Under the pieces are notes generated by a model. That model saw nothing but the letters and a program-made list of their open reading frames with translations, did no database searches and was not told the DNA's origin. The translations under genes were made by a program, and so were the position numbers. This document shows, in pieces, positions 6,858 through 14,688 of a stretch of 17,141 nt of DNA. This DNA is from Hydrogenothermus sp964516095 (GTDB lineage: Bacteria > Aquificota > Aquificia > Aquificales > Hydrogenothermaceae). Where the stretch lies: assembly GCA_964516095.1 (NCBI GenBank), contig CAZEYS010000029.1, forward strand, positions 1-17,141, given 5' to 3'. Numbering within the stretch: position 1 is the first letter of the stretch; each line of letters opens with the position of its first letter.

Positions 6858-8135
6858 ATGGTAAGGAATAAGCTTTCTTATATTTTAATAGCTGTTTTAG
6901 TTTACATTAATATCAGTTTTAGTCAGATAATAGTTGGGAAATGGAACAAGCCTGTTTCACCGGTTATGGTTGATTATGTAAAAAGAGTTATAGAAAACGC
7001 TGAAAATAAAAATGCTAAAGCCATTATACTGATTTTAGACACTCCAGGTGGTTTGGAATCTTCCATGAGAGAGGTTATAAAACAAATAACAAATACACCT
7101 ATTCCATTTATAGTATATGTATACCCCAACGGTGCCAGAGCTGCTTCTGCTGGAGCTATAATAACAATATCAGCAGATATTGCTGCCATGGCACCACTAA
7201 CAAATATAGGTTCTGCTTCTCCAGTATCTTTGCAAGGTAAAGATATAGATAAAACACTAAAAATGAAAATCACCAATGATATGATAGCCTTAGTCAAAGC
7301 AGTGGCAAAAGATAAAGGTAGAAACATTGACGCTATAATAAAAATGATAACCGAAGCCAAAAGTTATCCAGCAGAAGAAGCAAAAAAGATAGGAATAATA
7401 GATGTTATAGCAAAAAACCTTGAAGATTTAATTAACAAAATAGACGGCTGGAAATTGAAAAAAGCAGGGAAAACCACTGTATTACAACTAAAGAACCAGC
7501 CTATTTACTATATAGATTTAAATCTAAAAGAAAAAATCCTTACAGTAATAACAAACCCATCTATCGCATATTTGCTACTAATGATTGGTTTTTATGGAAT
7601 ATTCTTTGAACTTTACAACCCGGGAAGCATAATACCTGGCACAATCGGTGCTATATCCTTTTTAGTTGCCCTTTATGCACTGAATATTATATCTGCTAAC
7701 TGGCTTGGAGTTTTACTTATAGCCCTTGGAATACTATTTTTTGTTTTAGAAGTTCTAACTCCAACTTTTGGAGGCTTAGCTTTTGCTGGTGTAGTATCTA
7801 TGATTTTTGGGTCTGTTATTTTACTTTCTCCTGAGTCTCCGTATGGAGATATATCTTTAAAAATTATCTTGCCAGTTGTATTTTTTAGTGCATTTTTCTT
7901 TTTTACTGTAGCATATTTAGCAGTAAAAGCCCAACGGAAAAAGCCGTTAACAGGTATAGAGGCGATGATAGGAAAAGAAGGAGAAGCACTGACAGATATA
8001 AATCCAGAAGGACAGGTTATGATTATGGGTGAGATTTGGGAAGCATACTCTAACCAACCTATAAAAAAAGGAGAAAAAGTAAAAGTTGTTGCAGTAAAAG
8101 GATTAAAACTTAAAGTCAAAAAAGCCAAGCATTAA
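6858..8135 (+). CDS. nfeD: NfeD-family membrane-bound serine protease (long form)
   Basis: A 425-residue long-form NfeD (NfeD1b type). After an N-terminal signal/anchor (about 6-22) comes a ClpP-class protease domain (25-200) with DTPGGLESSM at 61-70 and the nucleophile Ser97 in ARAASAGA; K137 in the KITND stretch is placed like the Lys of the Ser-Lys dyad described for Pyrococcus PH1510. Four or more membrane helices span about 230-357, followed by a soluble OB-fold NfeD domain (365-425). Such proteases cleave the C-terminus of stomatin and act in membrane quality control. It starts two bases after yggS with no clear SD, suggesting coupling. No stomatin gene is adjacent. Its 3' end overlaps convergent purL by 4 bases. 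Confidence 0.9.
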   Translation: MVRNKLSYILIAVLVYINISFSQIIVGKWNKPVSPVMVDYVKRVIENAENKNAKAIILILDTPGGLESSMREVIKQITNTPIPFIVYVYPNGARAASAGAIITISADIAAMAPLTNIGSASPVSLQGKDIDKTLKMKITNDMIALVKAVAKDKGRNIDAIIKMITEAKSYPAEEAKKIGIIDVIAKNLEDLINKIDGWKLKKAGKTTVLQLKNQPIYYIDLNLKEKILTVITNPSIAYLLLMIGFYGIFFELYNPGSIIPGTIGAISFLVALYALNIISANWLGVLLIALGILFFVLEVLTPTFGGLAFAGVVSMIFGSVILLSPESPYGDISLKIILPVVFFSAFFFFTVAYLAVKAQRKKPLTGIEAMIGKEGEALTDINPEGQVMIMGEIWEAYSNQPIKKGEKVKVVAVKGLKLKVKKAKH

Positions 8136-10393
8136 TTATCTAATAACCTTTCAAGAGAATTTTCCCATACGTTCCTTAAAAATTCCATATTTTCAGTTAT
8201 AGTTTCATTATTAATTTGAAGCTTAAGTTCTTTATCTTTAGTTACTTTACCTAAAACCTTAAAACCTATTCCTGATTTTTCTGCTTCTTTTTTTAGATCT
8301 TTAATGTTTTCCTCAGATACAGTTATAACAACTAAGCTTCTCATTTCATCAAAAAGTTCAAAATCAGGTCTATATTCAGTATCAATTTTCACGTCTATTC
8401 CTAATGTTTCCTCTTCCTTAAATGCACCTTCTAATAAAGCTGTAATAAGGCCACCGTCAGAAACATCATGGGCAGATTTAATTTTATCTTTATTATTTCT
8501 GATAAATTCAGATAACTTTAGTTCTATTTGTAAATCAATAGGAGGGATATCACCAGAAACAATTCCATGAACCTCTTTTAAATATTCACTTGCATTTACA
8601 GTTGGAGCTTTATCTACTTCTCCAATTATAACAATAAAGTCATTCTCATCCTGATAATAGCTTGGGATAGCATCTTCAGGTTTATCTAACACTCCAACAG
8701 CAACAACAATCGGAGTGGGATATATATTAATCCTTTTCTCCGGTAAAACTGTTTCGTTATATAACGATACATTCCCTCCAACTACTGGGGTATTTAAAGT
8801 CTTACAGGCATCAGCCATACCTTTTGTAGCCTGCTCAAACTGCCACATTATTTCTGGGTTTTCTGGATTTCCCCAATTAAGACAATCTGTTATAGCCAGA
8901 GGTTTTGCACCTGTTACATACACATTTCTAACAGCTTCTGCAACAACTCTTTTACCACCTTCATACGGATTTAAATAAACCCATCTGCCATTACCATCAG
9001 AAGAAATAGCAACAGCCTTTTCTGAATTTATTTCTGGTTTAACAGCCCACTTTACTCTTAATACAGCAGCATCACTACCGGGTTTTACGATAGTATTTAT
9101 TCCAACTTCATGGTCGTACTGCTGATAAACCCATTTTTTCTTTGAAATAGTTGGTGAAGATATGACCTTTATTAGTGCTTCCTTTAAGTCTACTTTTTCA
9201 AGCTGGTTCTGGTCAAAGGCTTGAGTTGCATTTAAGTATTCAGGTCTTTTTCGTGGTCTATTGTAAACAGGGGCGTCATCTACAATTGCTGATATAGGTA
9301 AATCTACGACCTTCTCTCCCTTATAAAAAACTTCCATTCTCTTTGTATCTGTTGTTTCGCCAACTACCGCAGCTTCAAGTCCATACCATTTAGCAGTTTC
9401 TAAAACTTTTTCTACATTTTCATCATCTACGACATAAAGCATCCTTTCCTGAGATTCAGAAAGTAAAATTTCATAAGGGGTCATTCCTTCTTCTCTGAGA
9501 GGTACATTATCTAAATAAACTTTTACACCCATATTAGACTTTGAACCAAGTTCTGAAGTTGAACCAGCAAGTCCAGCAGCTCCAAAATCTTGACAGCCTA
9601 CTATCAATTTATTTTGCATAACTTCAAGGGTACACTCTACTAATCTTTTACCAAAGAATGGATCGCCTATCTGGACATTAGGTCTTTTGTCTTCGGTTTC
9701 TTCCGAAAACTCTGCCGAAGCCATTGTAGCTCCATGTATTCCATCTCTTCCTGTCGCAGAACCTACCATTACGAGTTTCTGACCAACCTTTGTAGCTCTT
9801 GCCCTATACATCTTATCTTTTTCGAGAATACCAAGGCAAAATGCATTAACAAGTGGATTGCCAGCATAAACTTCATCAAAAACAACTTCTCCACCAATAG
9901 TAGGAACACCTATACAATTTCCATAAAACCCAATACCCTTAACAACACCCTTAGTTATAGGCTTTGCATCTTTTATATTATTCTTCCTTTTACCATCATT
10001 CCTTACATCTCCAAACCTTAAACTATCAAAAGCACACACTGGCCTTGCTCCCATAGAAAGCACATCTCTGATTATTCCACCTACACCTGTTGCAGCCCCA
10101 TGGAAAGGTTCAATATAAGATGGGTGATTGTGAGACTCAACCTTAAAAGCAACTGCATACTTATCATCTATTTCAACAACACCTGCATTTTCACCGGGAC
10201 CCTGTATAACCCATGGTGCTTCAGTAGGAAATACACCTAAAAAAGGTTTAGAAGATTTATAAGAACAGTGTTCACTCCACAAAGCCCCAAATATTCCAAG
10301 TTCTATTTCGTTTGGCTGTCTGCCAATCAAATCTAAAATTCTTTTGTATTCTTCTAAAGTAAGACCATGTGCTGATAGGATTTTTTCATCCAT
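8132..10393 (-). CDS. purL: Phosphoribosylformylglycinamidine synthase II (small PurL)
   Basis: A 753-residue synthetase that converts formylglycinamide ribonucleotide to FGAM with ATP in de novo purine synthesis. It is the small PurL type that works with separate PurQ and PurS, neither of which is in the window. Key stretches are WSEHCSYKSSK (39-49, with the His of the active site), VESHNHPS (85-92) with the following Gly-rich ATGVGG loop, the GGNVSLYNET segment and the late SAHDVSDGG. Length is normal for this type. The start ATG (complement of 10391-10393) has AGGAGC (complement of 10400-10405) six bases upstream. It trails the DUF4010 gene by 43 bases and probably shares its transcript, although a weak internal promoter cannot be excluded. 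Confidence 0.96.
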   Translation of the reverse strand: MDEKILSAHGLTLEEYKRILDLIGRQPNEIELGIFGALWSEHCSYKSSKPFLGVFPTEAPWVIQGPGENAGVVEIDDKYAVAFKVESHNHPSYIEPFHGAATGVGGIIRDVLSMGARPVCAFDSLRFGDVRNDGKRKNNIKDAKPITKGVVKGIGFYGNCIGVPTIGGEVVFDEVYAGNPLVNAFCLGILEKDKMYRARATKVGQKLVMVGSATGRDGIHGATMASAEFSEETEDKRPNVQIGDPFFGKRLVECTLEVMQNKLIVGCQDFGAAGLAGSTSELGSKSNMGVKVYLDNVPLREEGMTPYEILLSESQERMLYVVDDENVEKVLETAKWYGLEAAVVGETTDTKRMEVFYKGEKVVDLPISAIVDDAPVYNRPRKRPEYLNATQAFDQNQLEKVDLKEALIKVISSPTISKKKWVYQQYDHEVGINTIVKPGSDAAVLRVKWAVKPEINSEKAVAISSDGNGRWVYLNPYEGGKRVVAEAVRNVYVTGAKPLAITDCLNWGNPENPEIMWQFEQATKGMADACKTLNTPVVGGNVSLYNETVLPEKRINIYPTPIVVAVGVLDKPEDAIPSYYQDENDFIVIIGEVDKAPTVNASEYLKEVHGIVSGDIPPIDLQIELKLSEFIRNNKDKIKSAHDVSDGGLITALLEGAFKEEETLGIDVKIDTEYRPDFELFDEMRSLVVITVSEENIKDLKKEAEKSGIGFKVLGKVTKDKELKLQINNETITENMEFLRNVWENSLERLLDN

Positions 10394-10436
10394 AAAAAAG
10401 CTCCTAATATTAAAATCCTTTTAAATTATTTTAACA

Positions 10437-11699
10437 TCAAAGGAAAATATAAACTCCACAAACTGCTGTAATGATAACCAGTAAAACAAAAATATCTTTA
10501 GCAAGTTGCCTATTCCCAAATATCAATGCATATAAAAATTTGAAAAGACTGTTGGAAATTACAGCCAGAAGTATCCCATCTTTGTATAAGTCTAATACCT
10601 TAGATTGAGCAGCCATTTGTGATAAAGATAAAGTAATAGCATCAACATCTATTACACCAGAAATAAAACTCGCCAGATAAACACCTTTTTCTCCAATATA
10701 GAAGTTTAGCAGTTTAATCATAACTATAACAAGAGCATAAATAAAACCAAACTGGAAAGCAGATAATAGTTCAAAAGGATTGTTAATTTTTATATCGGTA
10801 TTTGATTTTTCATTACTGAAAAATTCATTTTTATATTTTACGTAAATAAAAATCAAAAAGAAAAAAGAAGATAGTAACATAGGTTCTAAAAGAGCAATAG
10901 CCATATTTTTATTTACAATGAATGCTAAGAATAAAACTCTAAAATTCATAACAGTCCATGCCAGAGAAATACCAAAAGCTGCAGACGAGGTTAGTACAGG
11001 GTAAGCTTTTGCTTTCTTTGCAAGGTTGTAGGTAACAGCTGTACTTGAAACAAGACCTCCAACAATACCATTTATCCACAAAGCTTTAGAACCTTTCCAT
11101 TTTAATATTATGTATCCTATAAAATCTAAGCTCGAAACGATAATAATAACTTTCCATATGTCCTTCAGATTTAAAGCATTTAGTGGACCGAAGTTTTTAT
11201 CAGGAAGAAGTGGATAAACTACTATTGTTATAAGAATAAACTTTAAAATTGCAAATATATCTTCTTGTGACAATTTTTTTGCAAACGTTTCAAGGTAATT
11301 TTTTAAAGCAAGAAGAACCGTTATCGCAATAGTTAAAAAAACACCTATATAGATATAGTTAAAATAAATAAGAAAACCGACTACAAAAGTAAGTATTACT
11401 GCAATTTCCGTAGTTATTCCTTTATCCTTCTGATACTCAAGATAGAAATTTACTATTGAAAACACAATAACAGCCCCAAAGGTAAGCCACATTATGGAGT
11501 TCCAGTAATTGTCATAAATAAAAGCTGACAGACAACCTAAAATTGCAATAAGAGGAAATGTTCTTATTCCTGCAAATGCCTCTTCTTTTGCCCTATGCTC
11601 TCTTTCTAATCCTATAATAAGCCCAAGTATAAGTGATATAACTATTTTGAAAAGAAGATTTAAAGTATGTTCACTTATGTGTATTTCATTTAAGCCCAT
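10437..11699 (-). CDS. MgtC/SapB-family membrane protein with DUF4010 domain
   Basis: A 420-residue integral membrane protein. The N-terminal 150 residues are a MgtC/SapB domain, seen in SLILGLIIGLEREHR (22-36) and AGIRTFPLIAILGCLSAF (43-60); the rest (about 180-420) matches the DUF4010 module often joined to it. About a dozen hydrophobic helices are visible, with a polar break near 290-305. MgtC proteins are linked to growth in low magnesium and to control of membrane potential or the F1Fo ATPase; no biochemical role is settled for the DUF4010 fusion, so I give none. The ATG has an AAGGAA site upstream and overlaps the rusA gene by 14 bases. There is no sign of a magnesium leader, since the gene begins inside rusA. 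Confidence 0.82.
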   Translation of the reverse strand: MGLNEIHISEHTLNLLFKIVISLILGLIIGLEREHRAKEEAFAGIRTFPLIAILGCLSAFIYDNYWNSIMWLTFGAVIVFSIVNFYLEYQKDKGITTEIAVILTFVVGFLIYFNYIYIGVFLTIAITVLLALKNYLETFAKKLSQEDIFAILKFILITIVVYPLLPDKNFGPLNALNLKDIWKVIIIVSSLDFIGYIILKWKGSKALWINGIVGGLVSSTAVTYNLAKKAKAYPVLTSSAAFGISLAWTVMNFRVLFLAFIVNKNMAIALLEPMLLSSFFFLIFIYVKYKNEFFSNEKSNTDIKINNPFELLSAFQFGFIYALVIVMIKLLNFYIGEKGVYLASFISGVIDVDAITLSLSQMAAQSKVLDLYKDGILLAVISNSLFKFLYALIFGNRQLAKDIFVLLVIITAVCGVYIFL

Positions 11700-12111
11700 C
11701 TAATTTTTCCTTATACTTTTTTAATCTGTCAATAATTTTATTGAAATTATTTATAGATTTATACTCTTTAATATCAATAATTATTCCCTCTTCGCCAGGG
11801 ACAATTATTTTTTCTAAATTCTGTTTATATATAAGATGGTCATCTGTAATAATGTTTGCATAAACCATACAATCACCTAAGGTCTTCATAATATTATCAA
11901 TATCTCTTCTACGTTTATTAGGTAGAATAAACTTAATATTCACTTCAACAGGAACATTAAAAGTTATCTTATATTTTTCCTGCTGTAACCTCAATTCCCA
12001 AATAGCCCTATTGATTTTTATACTTACCTCTTTAGGTATCACATACCTTTTGGATTTTATCTTTACCCTGTTTGCTTTTGAAGGCAGAATAAAAGACAAA
12101 AAATACTTCAA
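11686..12111 (-). CDS. rusA: RusA-type Holliday junction resolvase
   Basis: A 141-residue endonuclease of the RusA family, which cuts four-way DNA junctions symmetrically. The catalytic pattern RRRDIDNIMK (67-76) followed by TDD (89-91) places D70, D72, K76 and D91 at the same numbers as the essential residues of E. coli RusA. The RusA of Aquifex aeolicus is known to resolve Holliday junctions, so a chromosomal copy as a cellular resolvase fits an Aquificota host; in E. coli the gene is prophage-borne. No phage genes are seen around it here. The start is TTG (complement of 12109-12111), with GAGG (complement of 12117-12120) five bases upstream. The C-terminal tail (about 112-141) is Lys-rich. 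Overlaps the DUF4010 gene. Confidence 0.9.
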   Translation of the reverse strand: MKYFLSFILPSKANRVKIKSKRYVIPKEVSIKINRAIWELRLQQEKYKITFNVPVEVNIKFILPNKRRRDIDNIMKTLGDCMVYANIITDDHLIYKQNLEKIIVPGEEGIIIDIKEYKSINNFNKIIDRLKKYKEKLDGLK

Positions 12112-12180
12112 TTTAACCTCTTGTTTTTTTAATTTTTTTGTGCTTATAAATGTTAATACAATTTGAATTTGATATTTAAA

Positions 12181-12218
12181 GGTTAGTTGTTGTTAACCAA
12201 ATAATTATAAGGTATATT
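12181..12218 (+). promoter_or_regulatory. Putative sulfur-locus promoter with operator-like inverted repeat
   Basis: Within the 236-base divergent gap (12112-12347), TTGTTA (12190-12195), a 17-base spacer and TATATT (12213-12218) form a fair sigma70-type promoter for the rightward genes. An inverted repeat GGTTA-N8-TAACC (12181-12185 and 12194-12198) covers the -35, and a third AGGTTAG copy lies at 12272-12278. This layout suits a repressor or activator site. It would leave a leader of about 120 bases before the rhodanese gene; I see no riboswitch in it, only AT-rich sequence and a strong AAGGAGGT ribosome site (12333-12340). I could not place a convincing promoter for rusA on the other strand. 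Confidence 0.45.
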
Positions 12219-12347
12219 TAGAAAATTAGGATATAGCTATGTGTTTAATAATGCAAAAAATAACTTTTTATAGGTTAGAAAAAATATTCAACATTTCAAA
12301 GAAGTCTCTCTACATTCAAAATAAAAATTCAAAAGGAGGTATTTTCT

Positions 12348-13343
12348 ATGAGAACATTTAAAAAAGTTTCTCTTGCAGCAGCAGGCATATTAGCAATTTC
12401 AGGAGCTTCTATAGCAAAAGATGCTCCAGCTTATCCAGATATGCTCATCGACGTTGATGCAGCAAAAAAAGTTTTTGATGCAAAAGGTGCAGTTTTTGTA
12501 GATGGAGATTCTGACAAAAAATTCAAAGAAGGACACATTCCAGGTTCAGCTCATGCATTTGCTCACGCATTACACTACTTAAAAGACATAAAAGAGTGTA
12601 ACGGTCTTCCAATGTGTAAAGAGAGAGCTGAAAAATTTATCGGTTCTTTAGGTATCGATAATAATTCAAAAGTTATTGCGTATGACGATGGTAGAGGACC
12701 TAACGCATCAGGTGTATGGTATTTCCTATGGCTTTATGGGATAGATGGATTACATGGTCAAAACAGAATGTTAAACTATGGATTTGTTACATGGAAAGCT
12801 AAAGGATATCCAGTAGAAACTGGAGAAGGAAGCAAACCTGCTCCAAAAACATTCAAAGCAAACATCAATTGGGATATTTTAGCTACAAAAGATGAAGTAT
12901 TAAAAGCTGTTGAAGATATTAAGAAGAACGGTAAAAAATCAAAATACTTCATCTTAGACGCAAGAAGATTTCAAGAGTATGTAGGAAAATCTTTATTAAG
13001 AGCAGAATACGCTCCTGGACAAGAAGAACAGGTTAAAAGAGGTGGACACATACCAGGTGCTGTTTTCTTCGAATGGAAAAAAGTTGCAGGAAACCCAAGT
13101 GGAAAACCAAACAAACCACTATTCAAACCTGTTAAAAAACTCAAAAAGATTTTCTACAAAAAACTTAAAAGAAAAGGATTTGACCCAGAAACTGATACTC
13201 TAATTACTTACTGTCACGTAGGTACTGGAAGAGGTTCATTTATATTTGCAGCAGCTAAATACGTAGGTGTACCTAAAGCTAAAGTTTACATTGGTTCATG
13301 GGATGAATGGGGTAACGATCCATCTTTACCTATCGCAAAATAA
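12348..13343 (+). CDS. Exported two-domain rhodanese (thiosulfate/mercaptopyruvate sulfurtransferase family)
   Basis: A 331-residue sulfurtransferase with a Sec-type signal peptide: basic MRTFKK start, hydrophobic 8-20 and a likely cut after SIA (near 23), so it should act in the periplasm. Two rhodanese domains follow. The first (about 30-157) has DDGRG where a Cys would be, the usual inactive half; the second (about 175-328) has the active loop CHVGTGR with Cys289, closer to the CRxGxxR of thiosulfate sulfurtransferases than to the CGSGVT of mercaptopyruvate enzymes. HIPGSA and HIPGAVF mark the two domains. A very basic stretch (about 263-276) precedes the active site. Strong SD seven bases before ATG; C-ending codons are more frequent than in the left part, suggesting high expression. 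First gene of the sulfur locus. Confidence 0.88.
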   Translation: MRTFKKVSLAAAGILAISGASIAKDAPAYPDMLIDVDAAKKVFDAKGAVFVDGDSDKKFKEGHIPGSAHAFAHALHYLKDIKECNGLPMCKERAEKFIGSLGIDNNSKVIAYDDGRGPNASGVWYFLWLYGIDGLHGQNRMLNYGFVTWKAKGYPVETGEGSKPAPKTFKANINWDILATKDEVLKAVEDIKKNGKKSKYFILDARRFQEYVGKSLLRAEYAPGQEEQVKRGGHIPGAVFFEWKKVAGNPSGKPNKPLFKPVKKLKKIFYKKLKRKGFDPETDTLITYCHVGTGRGSFIFAAAKYVGVPKAKVYIGSWDEWGNDPSLPIAK

Positions 13344-13367
13344 TCGTGTTTATAAAATTTCAAATAT

Positions 13368-13384
13368 GGGAGGTATCCCCTCCC
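13368..13384 (+). terminator. GC-rich stem-loop between rhodanese and YedE genes (attenuator-like)
   Basis: GGGAGG (13368-13373) and CCTCCC (13379-13384) form a perfect 6-bp stem with a 5-base loop, standing out in AT-rich DNA. The bases after it (TGTTCATAATT) are not a proper U-run, so it is a weak terminator at best. It may be a partial attenuator or mRNA 3'-end stabiliser that makes the upstream rhodanese more abundant than the transporter. The 3' arm could also pair with the ribosome site of the next gene (GGAGG, 13401-13405). Confidence 0.5.
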
Positions 13385-13412
13385 TGTTCATAATTATTCA
13401 GGAGGTCTAAAA

Positions 13413-14531
13413 ATGGAAAATATGCATGCATTGGTTATGGGTATAATAACCGGTGCTTTATTTGGTATAGTTCTTCATAAAGTTGGTGCTATTAGATACT
13501 CAAGGGTAGAAGGTCTTCTTTTACTTAGAGATTTAAAAATCATGAAGTTTGCATTTACTGCAATAGCAACAGCTTCTATAATCTACGGCCTTGTTGATAT
13601 TTTCGGTTTACAAGAAGAGACAAATATTATCCCTAGAATTATGCCATTTATGGGAATTGCTCACTTGGTAGGAGGATTCTTATTCGGAATTTCCATGGCT
13701 TCAGCAGGATTTTGTCCAGGTACATGTGTTGCAAGGGTAGGAGCAGGTAAATTTGTAGCTATTGGTGGTGTTATAGGTCTTGTAATAGGGATTTTACTCT
13801 TTAACGCAACAAAACCAGCTTTAGTAGAAGCTGGAATACTGGGTTTAAAAGAGAAACTGACACTCTATGGTATTCTTGGACTTCCGTATGGTGTTCTTGC
13901 TGTTGTTTGGGGAATAATGTTTTTACTATTTGCACTTTTAGCAGACAAATTAGACCCTGCTAAGAAATTTGAAGAAGGAAAACCTTTCTTATCGTTAAAA
14001 GAAGAATGGCACTGGCTACCTTCAGGTATTGCAGCAGGTCTTATAATAACATGGGCAACTGCACAGGGAGAGTACTTAGGATTTTCTGGAGCATTACTGG
14101 CTTTAGTTGGTTGGATAGGTCATTTAATTGGACATCCTTTAAGTGTTGTTCCTCATATAAGTGAAGGTATCATATGGCACGCAGGATTAATTATAGGTGT
14201 ACTTCCTGGTGCATTCTTAAGTGCTATAATCTCAAGAACATTTAAATTTGATGTTGTTCCTCCTCCATTTGCAGAAGCAGTAACATCTATGCCTTGGGTA
14301 AGAATACTGTTAGTTTTCTTCGCAGGAATTGGACTTGCTTACGGAGCTATGGTTGGAGGTGGATGTACAACTGGAGCATTTATATCAGCTTATCCAACAC
14401 TTTCAATAGGTTCTATGGCTCAATCTGCAACATACTTTATAGTTGGAATTATAACTGCAAACCTTATATACTTTGGAAGATGGCAGAAATTCTTAGAAGC
14501 TAAACCTAAAGCTGATGAAGTTTACGACTAA
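13413..14531 (+). CDS. YeeE/YedE-family sulfur-compound transporter
   Basis: A 372-residue inner-membrane protein with about nine or ten helices, of the YeeE/YedE (sulf_transp) family. Members include TsuA, which takes up thiosulfate, and YedE, linked by comparative genomics to selenium. It shows the two internally related family signatures: SAGFCPGTCVARVGAGK (97-113, with C101 and C105) and GGGCTTGAFIS (315-325, with C318). Conserved Cys in this family line the path of the sulfur substrate. An AGGAGG ribosome site lies seven bases before the ATG. Placement directly after an exported rhodanese suggests it imports or exports a sulfane-sulfur compound such as thiosulfate. The direction and exact substrate are not visible from sequence. 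Confidence 0.87.
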   Translation: MENMHALVMGIITGALFGIVLHKVGAIRYSRVEGLLLLRDLKIMKFAFTAIATASIIYGLVDIFGLQEETNIIPRIMPFMGIAHLVGGFLFGISMASAGFCPGTCVARVGAGKFVAIGGVIGLVIGILLFNATKPALVEAGILGLKEKLTLYGILGLPYGVLAVVWGIMFLLFALLADKLDPAKKFEEGKPFLSLKEEWHWLPSGIAAGLIITWATAQGEYLGFSGALLALVGWIGHLIGHPLSVVPHISEGIIWHAGLIIGVLPGAFLSAIISRTFKFDVVPPPFAEAVTSMPWVRILLVFFAGIGLAYGAMVGGGCTTGAFISAYPTLSIGSMAQSATYFIVGIITANLIYFGRWQKFLEAKPKADEVYD

Positions 14532-14552
14532 TATAATGGAGAGGTGAAAGAG

Positions 14553-14687
14553 ATGAGTATGATAGAAAGACTTATATACTGGGTTGCTATAGTGGTTCTT
14601 GTTATTGCCTTAATTGGAATAAAAGGGAATATTTCCAAATTAGAACAGCAAGTTTCACAAGTATCATCTACTCAGGTGGAGGAGTAA
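14553..14687 (+). CDS. Small single-pass membrane protein in the sulfur locus
   Basis: A 44-residue reading frame filling the gap between the YedE gene and the anchored rhodanese. It has a good ribosome site (GAGGTG, 14541-14546, six bases before the ATG), and its stop lies one base before the next ATG. The protein has a short N-terminus, a hydrophobic helix at about residues 7-23 (IYWVAIVVLVIALIGIK) and a polar Gln/Ser-rich tail (27-44) that could form a short amphipathic helix. There is no Cys or His. The strong initiation signal, the exact fit in the operon and a proper membrane segment argue that it is real. It could be a small accessory subunit or assembly partner of its neighbours. No family is recognised. 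Confidence 0.7.
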   Translation: MSMIERLIYWVAIVVLVIALIGIKGNISKLEQQVSQVSSTQVEE

Positions 14688-14688
14688 A

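Noticed and set aside
7673..8128. Minus-strand open frame inside nfeD that could look like an extra gene next to purL
   Set aside because: Low-complexity Thr/Ser/Pro/Phe composition antisense to well-conserved nfeD helices and no ribosome site.
10394..10436. Internal promoter for purL on the minus strand
   Set aside because: TTGATG is present but no -10 hexamer at proper spacing; the gap is AT-rich and such matches are expected by chance.
12112..12180. Promoter for rusA in the divergent gap
   Set aside because: A TATAAG can be found on the minus strand, but no acceptable -35 at 16-18 bases; not supported well enough to list.
12251..12270. A-run followed by T-run (AAAAAA-TAAC-TTTTT) in the leader of the rhodanese gene as a terminator
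   Set aside because: The stem would be only A-T pairs, far too weak for the growth temperature inferred.
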